Position numbers and translations under genes: made by a program. From Hinthialibacter sp964556895 (lineage in GTDB: Bacteria; Hinthialibacterota; Hinthialibacteria; Hinthialibacterales; Hinthialibacteraceae): a DNA stretch of 30,476 nt. The notes under the pieces were generated by a model. It was not told the origin of the DNA and ran no database searches. It saw nothing but the letters and a program-made list of their open reading frames with translations. Location of the stretch: assembly GCA_964556895.1 (NCBI GenBank), contig CAZKYC010000054.1, positions 1 through 30,476 of the forward strand. Direction: 5' to 3'. Below are positions 8,223 through 17,107 of this stretch, in pieces (the stretch's first letter is position 1; the number at the start of each line of letters is the position of its first letter).

Positions 8223-8297
8223 ATAAATCGCCTACAATCGGTTGAATCATACTCGAAAACCGCGCCGAAGCCATCCGGCGCAACGAGAAACAAAACC

Positions 8298-8906
8298 ATG
8301 GACGCAGCCAACACATTGCCCGGCAGAACTTCACAATTTCTCTACGAACAGTTCGAACAAGGCCGCCGCGTCTTGCTTTCACCCAAAGCGGCGTTTCGCG
8401 AACTTAAAGACAAAACCGGCTATTGGAAGCCGACCACCTTCGCCATGTTGTGCATCGCCGTCCCCCGCAGCGTATATGCGTTGTTCTGGGCGCCGTTTAC
8501 GCTGGGGTTTTCGGTTTTATGGCTGGCCCCATCGATCCTTTACGGTACAGCGTTTTTATACATGCTCAGCACGGCGCTCTATGGCCTGGTGAGATGTTAC
8601 CGCGACATCATCACCTTTGATTCGGTCTTTCGTTGCGTCGCTTATAGTTGGATCGCCTATTTTCTCTTGCTGATACCCATCCCCATCATCAACCAACTAT
8701 TCATCGCCAGCGCCTTTGGGTTTTACTTACAATTCGCCCTGCGCGAGATTCATGGCTTCACCAAAAAACAGGCGGTTGTAATCGCTATTGTTCCAGCGGC
8801 GCTGGTCTTGGTTGTTGGCTCGATTATGTCGATCGCCTCGTTAGCGATGGCTGGCGCTGCCATCTACAAAGTTGGCTCGTTGGTCTTTGGCGGGCAATCA
8901 TTTTAA
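8298..8906 (+). CDS. Yip1-domain-like integral membrane protein
   Basis: This is a 202-residue protein with about five hydrophobic segments. A soluble N-terminal region contains LLSPKAAFRELKDKTGYWKP, the typical lead-in of Yip1-family proteins, followed by the membrane core with FRCVAYSWIAYFLLLIPIPI. Bacterial Yip1-like proteins have no established function. I chose ATG 8298 because the longer open frame would run back into rarA on the other strand and has no membrane or domain logic there. The following secreted-protein gene starts 19 bases downstream, so the two probably share a transcript. Confidence 0.65.
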   Translation: MDAANTLPGRTSQFLYEQFEQGRRVLLSPKAAFRELKDKTGYWKPTTFAMLCIAVPRSVYALFWAPFTLGFSVLWLAPSILYGTAFLYMLSTALYGLVRCYRDIITFDSVFRCVAYSWIAYFLLLIPIPIINQLFIASAFGFYLQFALREIHGFTKKQAVVIAIVPAALVLVVGSIMSIASLAMAGAAIYKVGSLVFGGQSF

Positions 8907-8925
8907 CTGAAGGAGAATCGTATTG

Positions 8926-10203
8926 ATGGTTCGTATTGTCTTCATTGTATGCCTTTCGTGTTTTGCTCTCACTTCGTTTGGCGGCGCCTTGCTCATCCCC
9001 ATGGACGCCGGTTCTCAAACCGACCACCTCAAAGCCTATGGGGTCGCCTATTGGGCGCTTGATTCGCCCCAGCGGTTTAAGGCCGAGTGGCTGCTCAATT
9101 ATCGCGGCGGTTCGTTTTTGATCTTTGAAACCGAGGCCGCCCAGCGCCGCGCCGCCATGAGCGGCGTCACCGCCATGCCCATTACTGACGCGCAAGTGGA
9201 GGCCATCTACGCCGAAATCGACGCCAACAACATGGAGCGGATCCCGCTCGAACGCGCCCCCAAGGTGGCGGTCTATGCACCGCCCACCAACGACCCCTGG
9301 GATGACGCCGTCACCCTGGCGCTGACCTACGCCGAGATCCCCTATGATGTGATTTTTGACGCGGAAGTCTTAGACGGCGCGTTGGGAAACTATGACTGGC
9401 TTCATCTTCACCATGAAGATTTCAGCGGCCAGTTTGGTAAGTTTTACCGCAGCTTTCGCACTGCGCCCTGGTATCTTCAACAGGTACGCCAGTCTGAGGC
9501 CGCCGCGCGCCAGGCGGGTTTTCAGAAGGTGCAGCAACACAAAGGCGCCGTGGCCGAGACGATTCGCAGTTTTATCAACCAGGGCGGCTTTATGTTCGCT
9601 ATGTGCGCAGCGACCGACACCTTCGACATCGGCCTTTCTGCGCTTGGAATAGACATTGTTGAGAAAGAAATCGACGGAGACGGCGTCACGCCCGGCTTTC
9701 AGGACAAACTCAACTTTGGCCGGTGCCTGGCGTTTCGCAACTTTCGATTGATCCCCAGCCCGCTGGTGTATGAGTATTCAGACATTGACACCAGCCCCAG
9801 CCCCAGCCACGCGTCCGCCCAGGGAGAGCGTTATCAGGGCGACACATTCACCTTGTTTGAGTTTTCCGCCAAGTTTGATCCTGTCCCTACCATGTTGACC
9901 CAAAACCACGCTCAGAAGATCAAAGACTTTTGGGGGCAAACCACCGCCTTTCGAAAATCAAAACTCAAACCCAATGTCATCGTCATGGCCGACTTCCCTC
10001 AATTTGGCGTCGCCAAATACATTCACGGCGTGGTGAATGAAGGCACCTTCACCTTTCTGGCCGGGCATGACCCCGAAGACGCCCAACACTTGGTCGGCGA
10101 AGAAGACACCGATTTGTCACAACACCCCAACTCGCCGGGCTATCGTTTGATTCTCAATAACGTGTTGTTTCCCGCCGCAAAAAAGAAACCACGCAAGACT
10201 TGA
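8926..10203 (+). CDS. Secreted protein with glutamine-amidotransferase-like fold, related to proteins labelled asparagine synthetase B
   Basis: This is a 425-residue exported protein with a signal peptide over residues 1 to about 20 (VRIVFIVCLSCFALTSFGG). The mature start ALLIPMDAGSQTDHLKAYGV and the nearby WLLNYRGGSF match, from memory, Bacteroidota proteins named asparagine synthetase B. The true asparagine synthetase ATP-pyrophosphatase signature is absent, so I regard that label as wrong for this family. Residues about 90-260 resemble a class I amidotransferase-like fold, with a nucleophile-elbow-like FAMCAATD (Cys227). AGGAG at 8911-8915 serves ATG 8926; TTG 8923 is also possible. Substrate and reaction are unknown. 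It follows the Yip1-like gene. Confidence 0.65.
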   Translation: MVRIVFIVCLSCFALTSFGGALLIPMDAGSQTDHLKAYGVAYWALDSPQRFKAEWLLNYRGGSFLIFETEAAQRRAAMSGVTAMPITDAQVEAIYAEIDANNMERIPLERAPKVAVYAPPTNDPWDDAVTLALTYAEIPYDVIFDAEVLDGALGNYDWLHLHHEDFSGQFGKFYRSFRTAPWYLQQVRQSEAAARQAGFQKVQQHKGAVAETIRSFINQGGFMFAMCAATDTFDIGLSALGIDIVEKEIDGDGVTPGFQDKLNFGRCLAFRNFRLIPSPLVYEYSDIDTSPSPSHASAQGERYQGDTFTLFEFSAKFDPVPTMLTQNHAQKIKDFWGQTTAFRKSKLKPNVIVMADFPQFGVAKYIHGVVNEGTFTFLAGHDPEDAQHLVGEEDTDLSQHPNSPGYRLILNNVLFPAAKKKPRKT

Positions 10204-10286
10204 TTTGCGGCGCCCCCGTTGGTTGTTTAACCGCTATCACGCTGTTAGGATGTTCATCTTGCACCAACTCACCGTGAGGGAAAGAC

Positions 10287-11234
10287 ATGCCACGCACTGT
10301 TATCGCCGGCGGCGCCGGATTTTTGGGTTCACACTTATCTGATGCGCTACTCAAACGCGGCCATGAAATCATCTGCGTCGATAATTTAATCACAGGCAGC
10401 ATGAGCAATATCGAACACCTGATTGGCCTCAAAGAGTTTCAATTCATTCATCTCGACATTACCAACTACATTCATATCCCCGGCCCGGTTGATTCCATTC
10501 TCAATTTCGCCTCGCCCGCCAGCCCGATTGATTACCTGCGGCTGCCGATTCAGACGCTCAAAGTCGGCGCCCTGGGCACCCACAAAGCCCTGGGGCTGGC
10601 GCGGGAAAAAAAAGCGCGGCTGCTCCTAGCGTCAACTTCAGAGGTTTACGGCGACCCATTGATTCACCCACAGACCGAAGACTATTGGGGCAACGTCAAC
10701 CCCATCGGGCCGCGCGGCGTCTATGACGAAGCCAAGCGTTTCGCCGAAGCCATAACCATGGCTTACCAGCGCTATCACAACGTTGAGACCCGCATCGTGC
10801 GCATCTTTAACACCTACGGCCCGCGCATGAGAGTGAAAGACGGGCGGGTCGTCTCGACCTTTATCAGCCAGGCGCTCAAGGGCGAGCCGCTCTCGATTTT
10901 TGGCGACGGCAGCCAGACCCGTTCATTCTGTTTTGTGTCTGACGAAGTCGAAGGCATCATTCGCCTACTAGAGTCTGACATCAACACGCCGGTCAATATC
11001 GGCAACCCGAGCGAGATGACAGTCAAGCAACTGGCCGAGAAAGTGCTCGAACTCACTGGCTCCAACAGCAAGATTGAGTATAAAGAATTGCCGGAAGATG
11101 ACCCCAAAGTACGCCAGCCTGATATCACCAAAGCGAAAAACCAACTGGGTTGGGAACCACAGGTCACTCTTCAAGAAGGGTTAAAGAAAACCATCGCCTA
11201 CTTTAATCAGGTGTTGAACGGCAAAGACTCATAA
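10287..11234 (+). CDS. UDP-glucuronate decarboxylase-like SDR (UDP-xylose synthase family)
   Basis: This is a 315-residue NAD-dependent extended short-chain dehydrogenase. The NAD-binding loop is GGAGFLGSHL (8-17), the active-site region STSEVYGD (116-123) and the catalytic pair Tyr146/Lys150 in GVYDEAKRFAEA. The strings NFASPASPIDYLRLPIQTLK and YWGNVNPIGPRGVYDEAKRF are close to UXS enzymes, which convert UDP-glucuronate to UDP-xylose and CO2 for glycan synthesis. GAGGG precedes the ATG. The 3' end overlaps the convergent methyltransferase gene by 32 bases. Substrate is inferred from family resemblance. Confidence 0.85.
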   Translation: MPRTVIAGGAGFLGSHLSDALLKRGHEIICVDNLITGSMSNIEHLIGLKEFQFIHLDITNYIHIPGPVDSILNFASPASPIDYLRLPIQTLKVGALGTHKALGLAREKKARLLLASTSEVYGDPLIHPQTEDYWGNVNPIGPRGVYDEAKRFAEAITMAYQRYHNVETRIVRIFNTYGPRMRVKDGRVVSTFISQALKGEPLSIFGDGSQTRSFCFVSDEVEGIIRLLESDINTPVNIGNPSEMTVKQLAEKVLELTGSNSKIEYKELPEDDPKVRQPDITKAKNQLGWEPQVTLQEGLKKTIAYFNQVLNGKDS

Positions 11235-11814
11235 ACACAATCCCGCCGTCCCGCTTGCGAACCGTTTCAACGATACGTTCTTTCACCGCCGTGAACCCAT
11301 AGTGGTTTGCGGCGGCGATTGTTGGTTCGCGCCGGTTCGCTGGATACACCAGGTTGATACACCCATCGGGTTGTAATACTTGATCGGCGAATTGAATGAT
11401 CTGCTCAGGCGCCAACGCATCGTCGCGACGGGCAAGTCGCCGCGATGGTTTGGGCGAAGGACGAAAGTCGCGCTCTGTGAAAAACGGCGGGTTACACACA
11501 ATTACATCAACGCTATTGGGAGCCAGAGACGATTGAGCCGCGTCGGCGCACACCCAATCGACCGGGGCCGTCGCCGCGCCTTCGTCACAAATCTGTTGAT
11601 GAAATGCTTTGGCTTTTGATACAGATTGTGCGTGGATGTCTAAACCAATTACATGACGGAGCTGCGGGCATGAATAGGCCAGGCGCATGGCCATGTAGCC
11701 ATTGCCGCAGCCCAAATCAAGCACGGTTTGGCTGGATGTCACTATCGTAAATTCGACCAGCAGCTGGCTTTCAAGAATGGGGCGCAGGCGGTCAAACGGC
11801 GGCGCGGCGAGCAT
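11203..11814 (-). CDS. Small-domain (MTS) methyltransferase, TrmN6-like
   Basis: This is an S-adenosylmethionine-dependent methyltransferase of 203 residues from ATG 11814 (221 from TTG 11868). The SAM-binding motif I is TVLDLGCGNG and the catalytic-type motif is NPPFF, which marks enzymes methylating exocyclic amino groups of nucleic-acid bases, for example TrmN6 on tRNA1Val or RsmC/RlmG on rRNA guanine. The exact target cannot be told. The ATG lies 10 bases after the epimerase stop; the TTG start would overlap that gene by 44 bases. Neither has a clear ribosome-binding site. It is the last gene of a minus-strand run. Confidence 0.75.
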   Translation of the reverse strand: MLAAPPFDRLRPILESQLLVEFTIVTSSQTVLDLGCGNGYMAMRLAYSCPQLRHVIGLDIHAQSVSKAKAFHQQICDEGAATAPVDWVCADAAQSSLAPNSVDVIVCNPPFFTERDFRPSPKPSRRLARRDDALAPEQIIQFADQVLQPDGCINLVYPANRREPTIAAANHYGFTAVKERIVETVRKRDGGIVFMSLCRSTPD

Positions 11815-11824
11815 GGTTGCTATA

Positions 11825-12937
11825 CTACGCAAGGCCGCGTTTTGACAACTCGCTGGCGGCTTCGTCAAAGCGGTCGTCAGCCGTGGTGGTTCGCGACCAT
11901 TCGATGATTTCTCGCATGCCGTCTTCTATCGAAACTTGGGCCTTAAAGCCCAACGCCGCTGTAATTTTGGATAGATCGGCGTAACAGTGGCGGGTATCGC
12001 CTTTACGGTATTTTCCGGTAATTTCAGGCTCAACGTTTGACTCATAAATCCGCCCCAACGTGCGGGCGATGTCAAGAATCGACGTCGGGACGCCCGACCC
12101 GACGTTAAATACCTGATAATTGGCTTCGCCTTTTTCCATGGCGAGCAGGTTGGCCTGGGCGATGTCATGGACAGAAATAAAGTCACGCGACTGAAGCCCG
12201 TCTTCATAAATGACAGGCGGCTTATTGTTCGCCAGCCGGCTCATAAAAATCGCCATCACGCCCGTGTAGGGGTTTGACAACGACTGGCGCGGACCAAAAA
12301 CATTAAAATAGCGCAACGCCACGACCGGGATGCTATAACATTCGCCGATGCTGAGCGTCATGTCTTCTTGGTCGCGCTTGGTGATGGCGTAAATCGCCTT
12401 GCAATCCATCGGCGTTTTCTCGGTTGTTGGCGCAGGCTTCATCACCGCTCCGCAATGGGGGCATTCATGCTCCCAGCGGTTTTGGGCGAGTTGGTCTTCG
12501 CCGCGAAATTCGGGCTTGCAGGTTCCATGCTCAGGGCACTCGCACAAGCCTTCGCCATAACTGGATTGAGACGCCGCCACAATCATTTTCTGGACGCTGT
12601 GGTTGGTGTTGGCGAGCAAGTCGAGCAGGTTGGCGGTCCCACCCGTGTTGACGTCGACATAGTGTTTGATCTGGTATTGAGATTGGCCCATGCCGACCGC
12701 GGCGGCTTTGTGAAAGACGATTTCTTGCCCCTGCAGGGCCTTTTCGAGCGCGTCTTTGTCGCGCACGTCTCCCTGAACAAACTCCGCCTCGGGGTTGAGG
12801 TAATCAGGCGCCTGGTTGTTGGGGTGAACTTGTGAGTCGAGTGAGTCAAAGATGCGCACCTGATGGCCGCGCGCGACCAGCTCATCCACGATATGCGAGC
12901 CGATAAATCCCGCGCCGCCTGTGACCAAAACTTTCAT
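11825..12937 (-). CDS. NDP-sugar epimerase with cysteine-rich insertion (dTDP-L-rhamnose 4-epimerase/WbiB-like)
   Basis: This is a 370-residue extended SDR with NAD loop GGAGFIGSH (7-15), active-site SQSSYG (123-128) and Tyr183xxxLys187 in IYAITK. Between strand and catalytic tyrosine it carries a roughly 45-residue insertion with Cys132, Cys134, His137, Cys140, Cys159 and Cys162, spaced like a zinc-binding ribbon. The insertion and later motifs (YFNVFGPRQSLSNPYTGVMA, RKGDTRHCYADLS) are typical of the family containing dTDP-L-rhamnose 4-epimerase; substrate is inferred. It follows the GT-C gene after 7 bases, so the two are co-transcribed. Confidence 0.8.
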   Translation of the reverse strand: MKVLVTGGAGFIGSHIVDELVARGHQVRIFDSLDSQVHPNNQAPDYLNPEAEFVQGDVRDKDALEKALQGQEIVFHKAAAVGMGQSQYQIKHYVDVNTGGTANLLDLLANTNHSVQKMIVAASQSSYGEGLCECPEHGTCKPEFRGEDQLAQNRWEHECPHCGAVMKPAPTTEKTPMDCKAIYAITKRDQEDMTLSIGECYSIPVVALRYFNVFGPRQSLSNPYTGVMAIFMSRLANNKPPVIYEDGLQSRDFISVHDIAQANLLAMEKGEANYQVFNVGSGVPTSILDIARTLGRIYESNVEPEITGKYRKGDTRHCYADLSKITAALGFKAQVSIEDGMREIIEWSRTTTADDRFDEAASELSKRGLA

Positions 12938-12944
12938 GCCGTCC

Positions 12945-14849
12945 TCATTCTATTCCGGGAATGAAATGTCCCATGCTGTAATATCCGTCGCCTTCGATGG
13001 GCGAGATTCTCACTTCGTCAAACCCTGCCTCAAGCGCCTCTGTCGGCGTTGAGATGAGGCGCGAGGCCATGCCGCGCACAACGGTGGTTGCGTCAGCAAC
13101 AATCACCTGGGCCGTTATGGCGCCCTGGGTCAAAAACTGCACGGCGTAGCGGTCGCTCGAATCGAGACTGAGTTCAAACTGCGGAAACCCCTGCGCCGAA
13201 CCAAATTGTATTGACATCCAATCTGTCGTAAAGATATGTGTGTCTTCGTGCCCCCAATCGGCGCCATCTTCAACACGCAATGAGAGTTCGTCTAGGGTGA
13301 AAACTGTTTGCGGCTTGCTTTTGTAATAGTCACGGTCAATGAGCGGGCCGCAGAACCCCAAATTCAATTTAAGTATCGCCCGCCAACGTTCGAGAGAAAA
13401 AAGCGGCCCTTGAGTGACAAGCGCCAGTTGTTCATACAAGCGGGCGAGGGTTGGGTCGCGAAATTTCAGCTCGCCGCTGTGGATGGCGTCGACATACCCA
13501 ACCGGCAATACGCGAAAGTAATGGCCCGGACGCTGGACGCAATCCTGCCGCGCGGGCAGCCGCGCCAACAGCGGATCGGTCAAACCAAACACATCAATCA
13601 AATAAACCTCTGGCCCGGCGTAATAGCCCATCAGGCCCATGTTGCCCTGAGTAATGACGTTGCCTTCATCGGCGCGCACGCCGTCCAGAAAACGCAGCAT
13701 CCACCCGGCGCTGAATGGCTGTCCGATAAATTTTAACAGGCCTGTTTTTTGGTAATATTCAGCGCGTTCGTCGGCGATATCGTGGGCGTCGCGGCGCGGT
13801 TGGGCGAGACCATAGTCTGCTCCGCTCAGGACGATGGGGTTCGGCGCAGAGAACGCCAATACAAGAACCAACAAAATCCATATTGCGAATGTCCATGATT
13901 TGAGTTCAATCTTTGCGCCAGACGCCACCACCACAGCGCCGACAAACGGCAGCGTCAACAAGCGCCCGCTCATAAAGTCGCCGCCGATTTTGGCGAGATA
14001 AACCAAGTAGAAAAATACCCCCAGCGCTATCATTCGGCGCCGGGGGTCGCCGCGCCACACAGCAAAAAGCAGAGAGAACCCAATCAGGACCAGAGTGGCT
14101 GGATCTTGTTGAATGGAATTCGTGAAATAATAGAGACTGTTTTGAAGCAAGAGCGGTTGATCAAGGCCATGAAACAATTTTGCGTACGCAGTGTTTGGCA
14201 GTATAAAGCCATAATAAATCAATGAGAATAGAGCCCAGCCAAGAAACGGCAGCCACCCTAGGGCGATGGTTTTTATTGATTGAATTATGCCGCGCGCGGC
14301 TGAAGCGTGTGCTAAACCGGGCAAGCACAACAATACCGCGTCCATTCGGTTGAGCGCAATCAATGATGACAACAAGGCGAGTTCAAGCAAATTCCGCCTT
14401 GATGGTTCGCCAGCCAAATAGCGCCAATAGAAAACAACCAGCAAGAAATAACTCAGCGAATTTTCGAGGCCTGAGGTCCCATACTCGATAAACGCCTTTG
14501 AAACGATGAGACTCGCTAGGCCTAAAATTGCGATGGCGGGGCGTCCACAAATTTTGAATGCAAACACCGCCGCCGCCGCAACAGTCAGCCCCATCGAAAC
14601 CGCCAAACAGGTGTAATACAACTCGCCCGTAATAAAATGAAGCGCAGCGATGAGCAGCATCCATAAGGGGTGAGTAAATACCTGGACGCGCTCCACGACG
14701 TTCCAACGCAGACCGTATCCGTTCGCCCAATTGTCTATCACGCGAAAGGTGATAAAGGCGTCGTCGCACATCCAGGCAGCGCGAAATACCACCACCGCCA
14801 CAACGCCCAACAGGCTATAGACCGCGATATGAGTTGGCTTCCTATTCAT
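12945..14849 (-). CDS. GT-C membrane glycosyltransferase, arabinofuranosyltransferase AftB-like
   Basis: This is a 634-residue polytopic protein with about 9-11 membrane helices in the first 340 residues and a soluble, extracytoplasmic C-terminal region (about 350-634). Just after the first helix is the acidic GT-C motif CDDAFITFR (Asp29, Asp30), then ERVQVFTHPLWML. That arrangement resembles mycobacterial AftB, which uses a polyprenyl-phosphate pentose donor. The C-terminal half ends in a beta-rich segment. It heads the GT-C/epimerase/methyltransferase run and is divergent from a second GT-C gene about 100 bases away. The sugar transferred is unknown. Confidence 0.75.
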   Translation of the reverse strand: MNRKPTHIAVYSLLGVVAVVVFRAAWMCDDAFITFRVIDNWANGYGLRWNVVERVQVFTHPLWMLLIAALHFITGELYYTCLAVSMGLTVAAAAVFAFKICGRPAIAILGLASLIVSKAFIEYGTSGLENSLSYFLLVVFYWRYLAGEPSRRNLLELALLSSLIALNRMDAVLLCLPGLAHASAARGIIQSIKTIALGWLPFLGWALFSLIYYGFILPNTAYAKLFHGLDQPLLLQNSLYYFTNSIQQDPATLVLIGFSLLFAVWRGDPRRRMIALGVFFYLVYLAKIGGDFMSGRLLTLPFVGAVVVASGAKIELKSWTFAIWILLVLVLAFSAPNPIVLSGADYGLAQPRRDAHDIADERAEYYQKTGLLKFIGQPFSAGWMLRFLDGVRADEGNVITQGNMGLMGYYAGPEVYLIDVFGLTDPLLARLPARQDCVQRPGHYFRVLPVGYVDAIHSGELKFRDPTLARLYEQLALVTQGPLFSLERWRAILKLNLGFCGPLIDRDYYKSKPQTVFTLDELSLRVEDGADWGHEDTHIFTTDWMSIQFGSAQGFPQFELSLDSSDRYAVQFLTQGAITAQVIVADATTVVRGMASRLISTPTEALEAGFDEVRISPIEGDGYYSMGHFIPGIE

Positions 14850-14948
14850 GCCAGTCCATCGTATCCAATGTCGCGCGGCGTTTCATCTCGGTCAAACGGC
14901 GCTTGCGTGCTAGAGTACTACCATTATCGCCGAATGTTGAAGATACCC

Positions 14949-17105
14949 ATGCAATTCAAACAATGGCCGCGGTCACATACGGTATGGATCAATCTGTTGT
15001 GGGCGGCGCCGATGCTGCTCGCGACGGCGATCAATGCGCGCTTTATGATGCAGGCGCACAGCTTTCCGCTTGATGACGCGTTTATCTATCTTCAATACGT
15101 CGAACATTTGTCACAAGGCCAGGGGCTGAGTTTTAATCCAGGCGAGATCAGTTTTGGCGTCACCAGCCTGTTATACCCGCTATTGAGCGCCATTGTCTAT
15201 AACCTAGCGCCGTTTATGGATGAAATGTATAGCATGCAGATAGTCGGCGTCGCCGCCCACGCCGCGTTGGTCTACTTCGCCCAGCGGGTAGTCTATCAAC
15301 AAACCAATACCCTGGTCTTGGCGAGTTTCGCCGGCTTCTCGCTGGCGATGAACCGCATGCTCTATTTCACCGCCGCGTCGGGCCTTGAAACGTTGTTATT
15401 TCACGCGCTCATTGTTGGGTGGGCGTTTGCTGTCTTTCGCACACCAAAGACTCACCCGCTGTTATTGGGAATACTCGCCGGCTTTATCTTTCTCACCCGG
15501 CCTGAAGGTTTATCGCTCGCAACTGGCTATCTCTTTTTTCTTTTTGTTTACGCGACGGCGTTTTCCGCCGCCGCCAAACCGCTTTGGAAACAGTTGCTCT
15601 CTGAAGCCGCGTTTTTTCTGGCAGGGTTGGCGGCCATCGCGCTGCCCTACACAGCGATCATCTTCAACTACACCGGACTGCCCATGCCCACGACCTTCTA
15701 TGGCAAATTGATTTCCCACAACGAATTTACGACTTGGTCGCTCTATGAAAAAGTTCGCCAGGGCTTCTTCTCAATGGCCCAGGGCTACCTGGAGATCATT
15801 CGCCAAGACGCGACGGTTGTTTTTTTCTGTCTACTCATCAGCCTCAGCATTCTCTCGCTCTTGGGCTTCACCTTTCAATGCGGAAAGCAAGCGCCGTCTC
15901 CCTACCGGTTCGCCGCGCGCGCAACGTTGTTCTGCTTGTTTTTGTTTCCGGTTTTATTTGGCTCGACGTTTCATATCAGCGCCCAGTTTGGCGGCTACGC
16001 TGTGCGGTATATCCAAATCGTGATCGTCATGTTTCACATCGAAGCGGCGCTTGGGGCTTATTTGATCATTCAATGGATCACATCATTCGCACACCATTCG
16101 CCCCGCTACGCCTATTGGGCGAACGGCGCGGCCCTGTTGCTCATCGGCCCGTTGTTTTTTGTCCTCGCTGAGCGCACCCCCCAACAACTCAACCTTGACC
16201 TGGATTTCTACAAAGTCCACGCTGAGAAACGCCAGGGCGTACGAAAAATGGCGGCGCATTGGATCCGCGACAACACCCCGCCGGACTCGCGCATCTTATT
16301 GGGCAGCACCGGGCTGGGCGTGATCGGCGCCTATTGCGAGCGCTATTGTAAAGACGAGGGCGGCCTGCTTCATACGGATATTTTCCCATACCTGAAAGGC
16401 TTTCACGACCTCAGCCCGCATTGGTATCGCATGATGGAGTATATGAAGAAATACGAACTCGACTATTACACCACTTATTCCACCCTTACACACCACAACC
16501 CAATTTCTCACCCTACGCGGTATACCGAGCGGGTCGCCGAAATTTCTGATCCCGAACTGGCGTCAAATCCAGACTCGAACTGGTTTAGCGAGATATACAT
16601 TTATAAGTTTACGCCGTTTGAATCGTACAACCTCTGGCAAGACGCGCCCCATCACGCCGTCCCCCTCGACCGCGCCGAACAACCGCGCACCGAAGGGCGT
16701 ATTCACCAAGAAACCTGGAACGGCCAAAACGTCGTCGTCTTAGACGCGTGGATGCACTACTTTGAGGCGCAGTATGACTACCTCTTCCCCGATAACGCCG
16801 TCTTTACAACCGCATTGATGGCGAACCTCCCTGAGCGCGAATACACCGATGAATGGATACGGTTTAATATTTATGTTGACCAGGGCCAAACCCGTGATGT
16901 GGTGTATTCAGAAGACGTTGCGATGAAAGACCTAACCAATCAACAGCAATTCAAAGCCATCAAATTAGATTTGAGCAAATATAATAACCAATTCGTCAAA
17001 TTGGTGTTGACTACAGCAACGTCGCCCATCTATGACGAGCGACTCTATCAGGCAGGATTCATCAACCCTGTTTTATACAACGCAAACCAAGAAACAGGCG
17101 GGTAG
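14949..17105 (+). CDS. GT-C membrane glycosyltransferase, second member
   Basis: This is a 718-residue membrane protein from ATG 14949 (GAAGA site upstream); ATG 14934 is an alternative adding five residues. The acidic motif LDDAFIYLQY (Asp42, Asp43) follows the first helix, then GQGLSFNPGE and TSLLYPLL, the pattern of lipid-phosphate-sugar-dependent GT-C enzymes and matching the divergent neighbour. About 10 membrane helices reach residue 420; the remaining 300 residues are extracytoplasmic, with a beta-rich end. The obg start lies 3 bases after its stop. It probably works on the same glycan as the neighbour. Donor and acceptor are unknown. Confidence 0.75.
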   Translation: MQFKQWPRSHTVWINLLWAAPMLLATAINARFMMQAHSFPLDDAFIYLQYVEHLSQGQGLSFNPGEISFGVTSLLYPLLSAIVYNLAPFMDEMYSMQIVGVAAHAALVYFAQRVVYQQTNTLVLASFAGFSLAMNRMLYFTAASGLETLLFHALIVGWAFAVFRTPKTHPLLLGILAGFIFLTRPEGLSLATGYLFFLFVYATAFSAAAKPLWKQLLSEAAFFLAGLAAIALPYTAIIFNYTGLPMPTTFYGKLISHNEFTTWSLYEKVRQGFFSMAQGYLEIIRQDATVVFFCLLISLSILSLLGFTFQCGKQAPSPYRFAARATLFCLFLFPVLFGSTFHISAQFGGYAVRYIQIVIVMFHIEAALGAYLIIQWITSFAHHSPRYAYWANGAALLLIGPLFFVLAERTPQQLNLDLDFYKVHAEKRQGVRKMAAHWIRDNTPPDSRILLGSTGLGVIGAYCERYCKDEGGLLHTDIFPYLKGFHDLSPHWYRMMEYMKKYELDYYTTYSTLTHHNPISHPTRYTERVAEISDPELASNPDSNWFSEIYIYKFTPFESYNLWQDAPHHAVPLDRAEQPRTEGRIHQETWNGQNVVVLDAWMHYFEAQYDYLFPDNAVFTTALMANLPEREYTDEWIRFNIYVDQGQTRDVVYSEDVAMKDLTNQQQFKAIKLDLSKYNNQFVKLVLTTATSPIYDERLYQAGFINPVLYNANQETGG

Positions 17106-17107
17106 CC

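Noticed and set aside
8926..10203. Calling the secreted protein asparagine synthetase B
   Set aside because: It has a signal peptide and lacks both the N-terminal glutaminase cysteine and the ATP-pyrophosphatase loop of real AsnB; the name appears to be a propagated label.
11815..11868. TTG 11868 as start of the methyltransferase
   Set aside because: It would overlap the epimerase gene by 44 bases without a ribosome-binding site and adds nothing to the domain; ATG 11814 is simpler.
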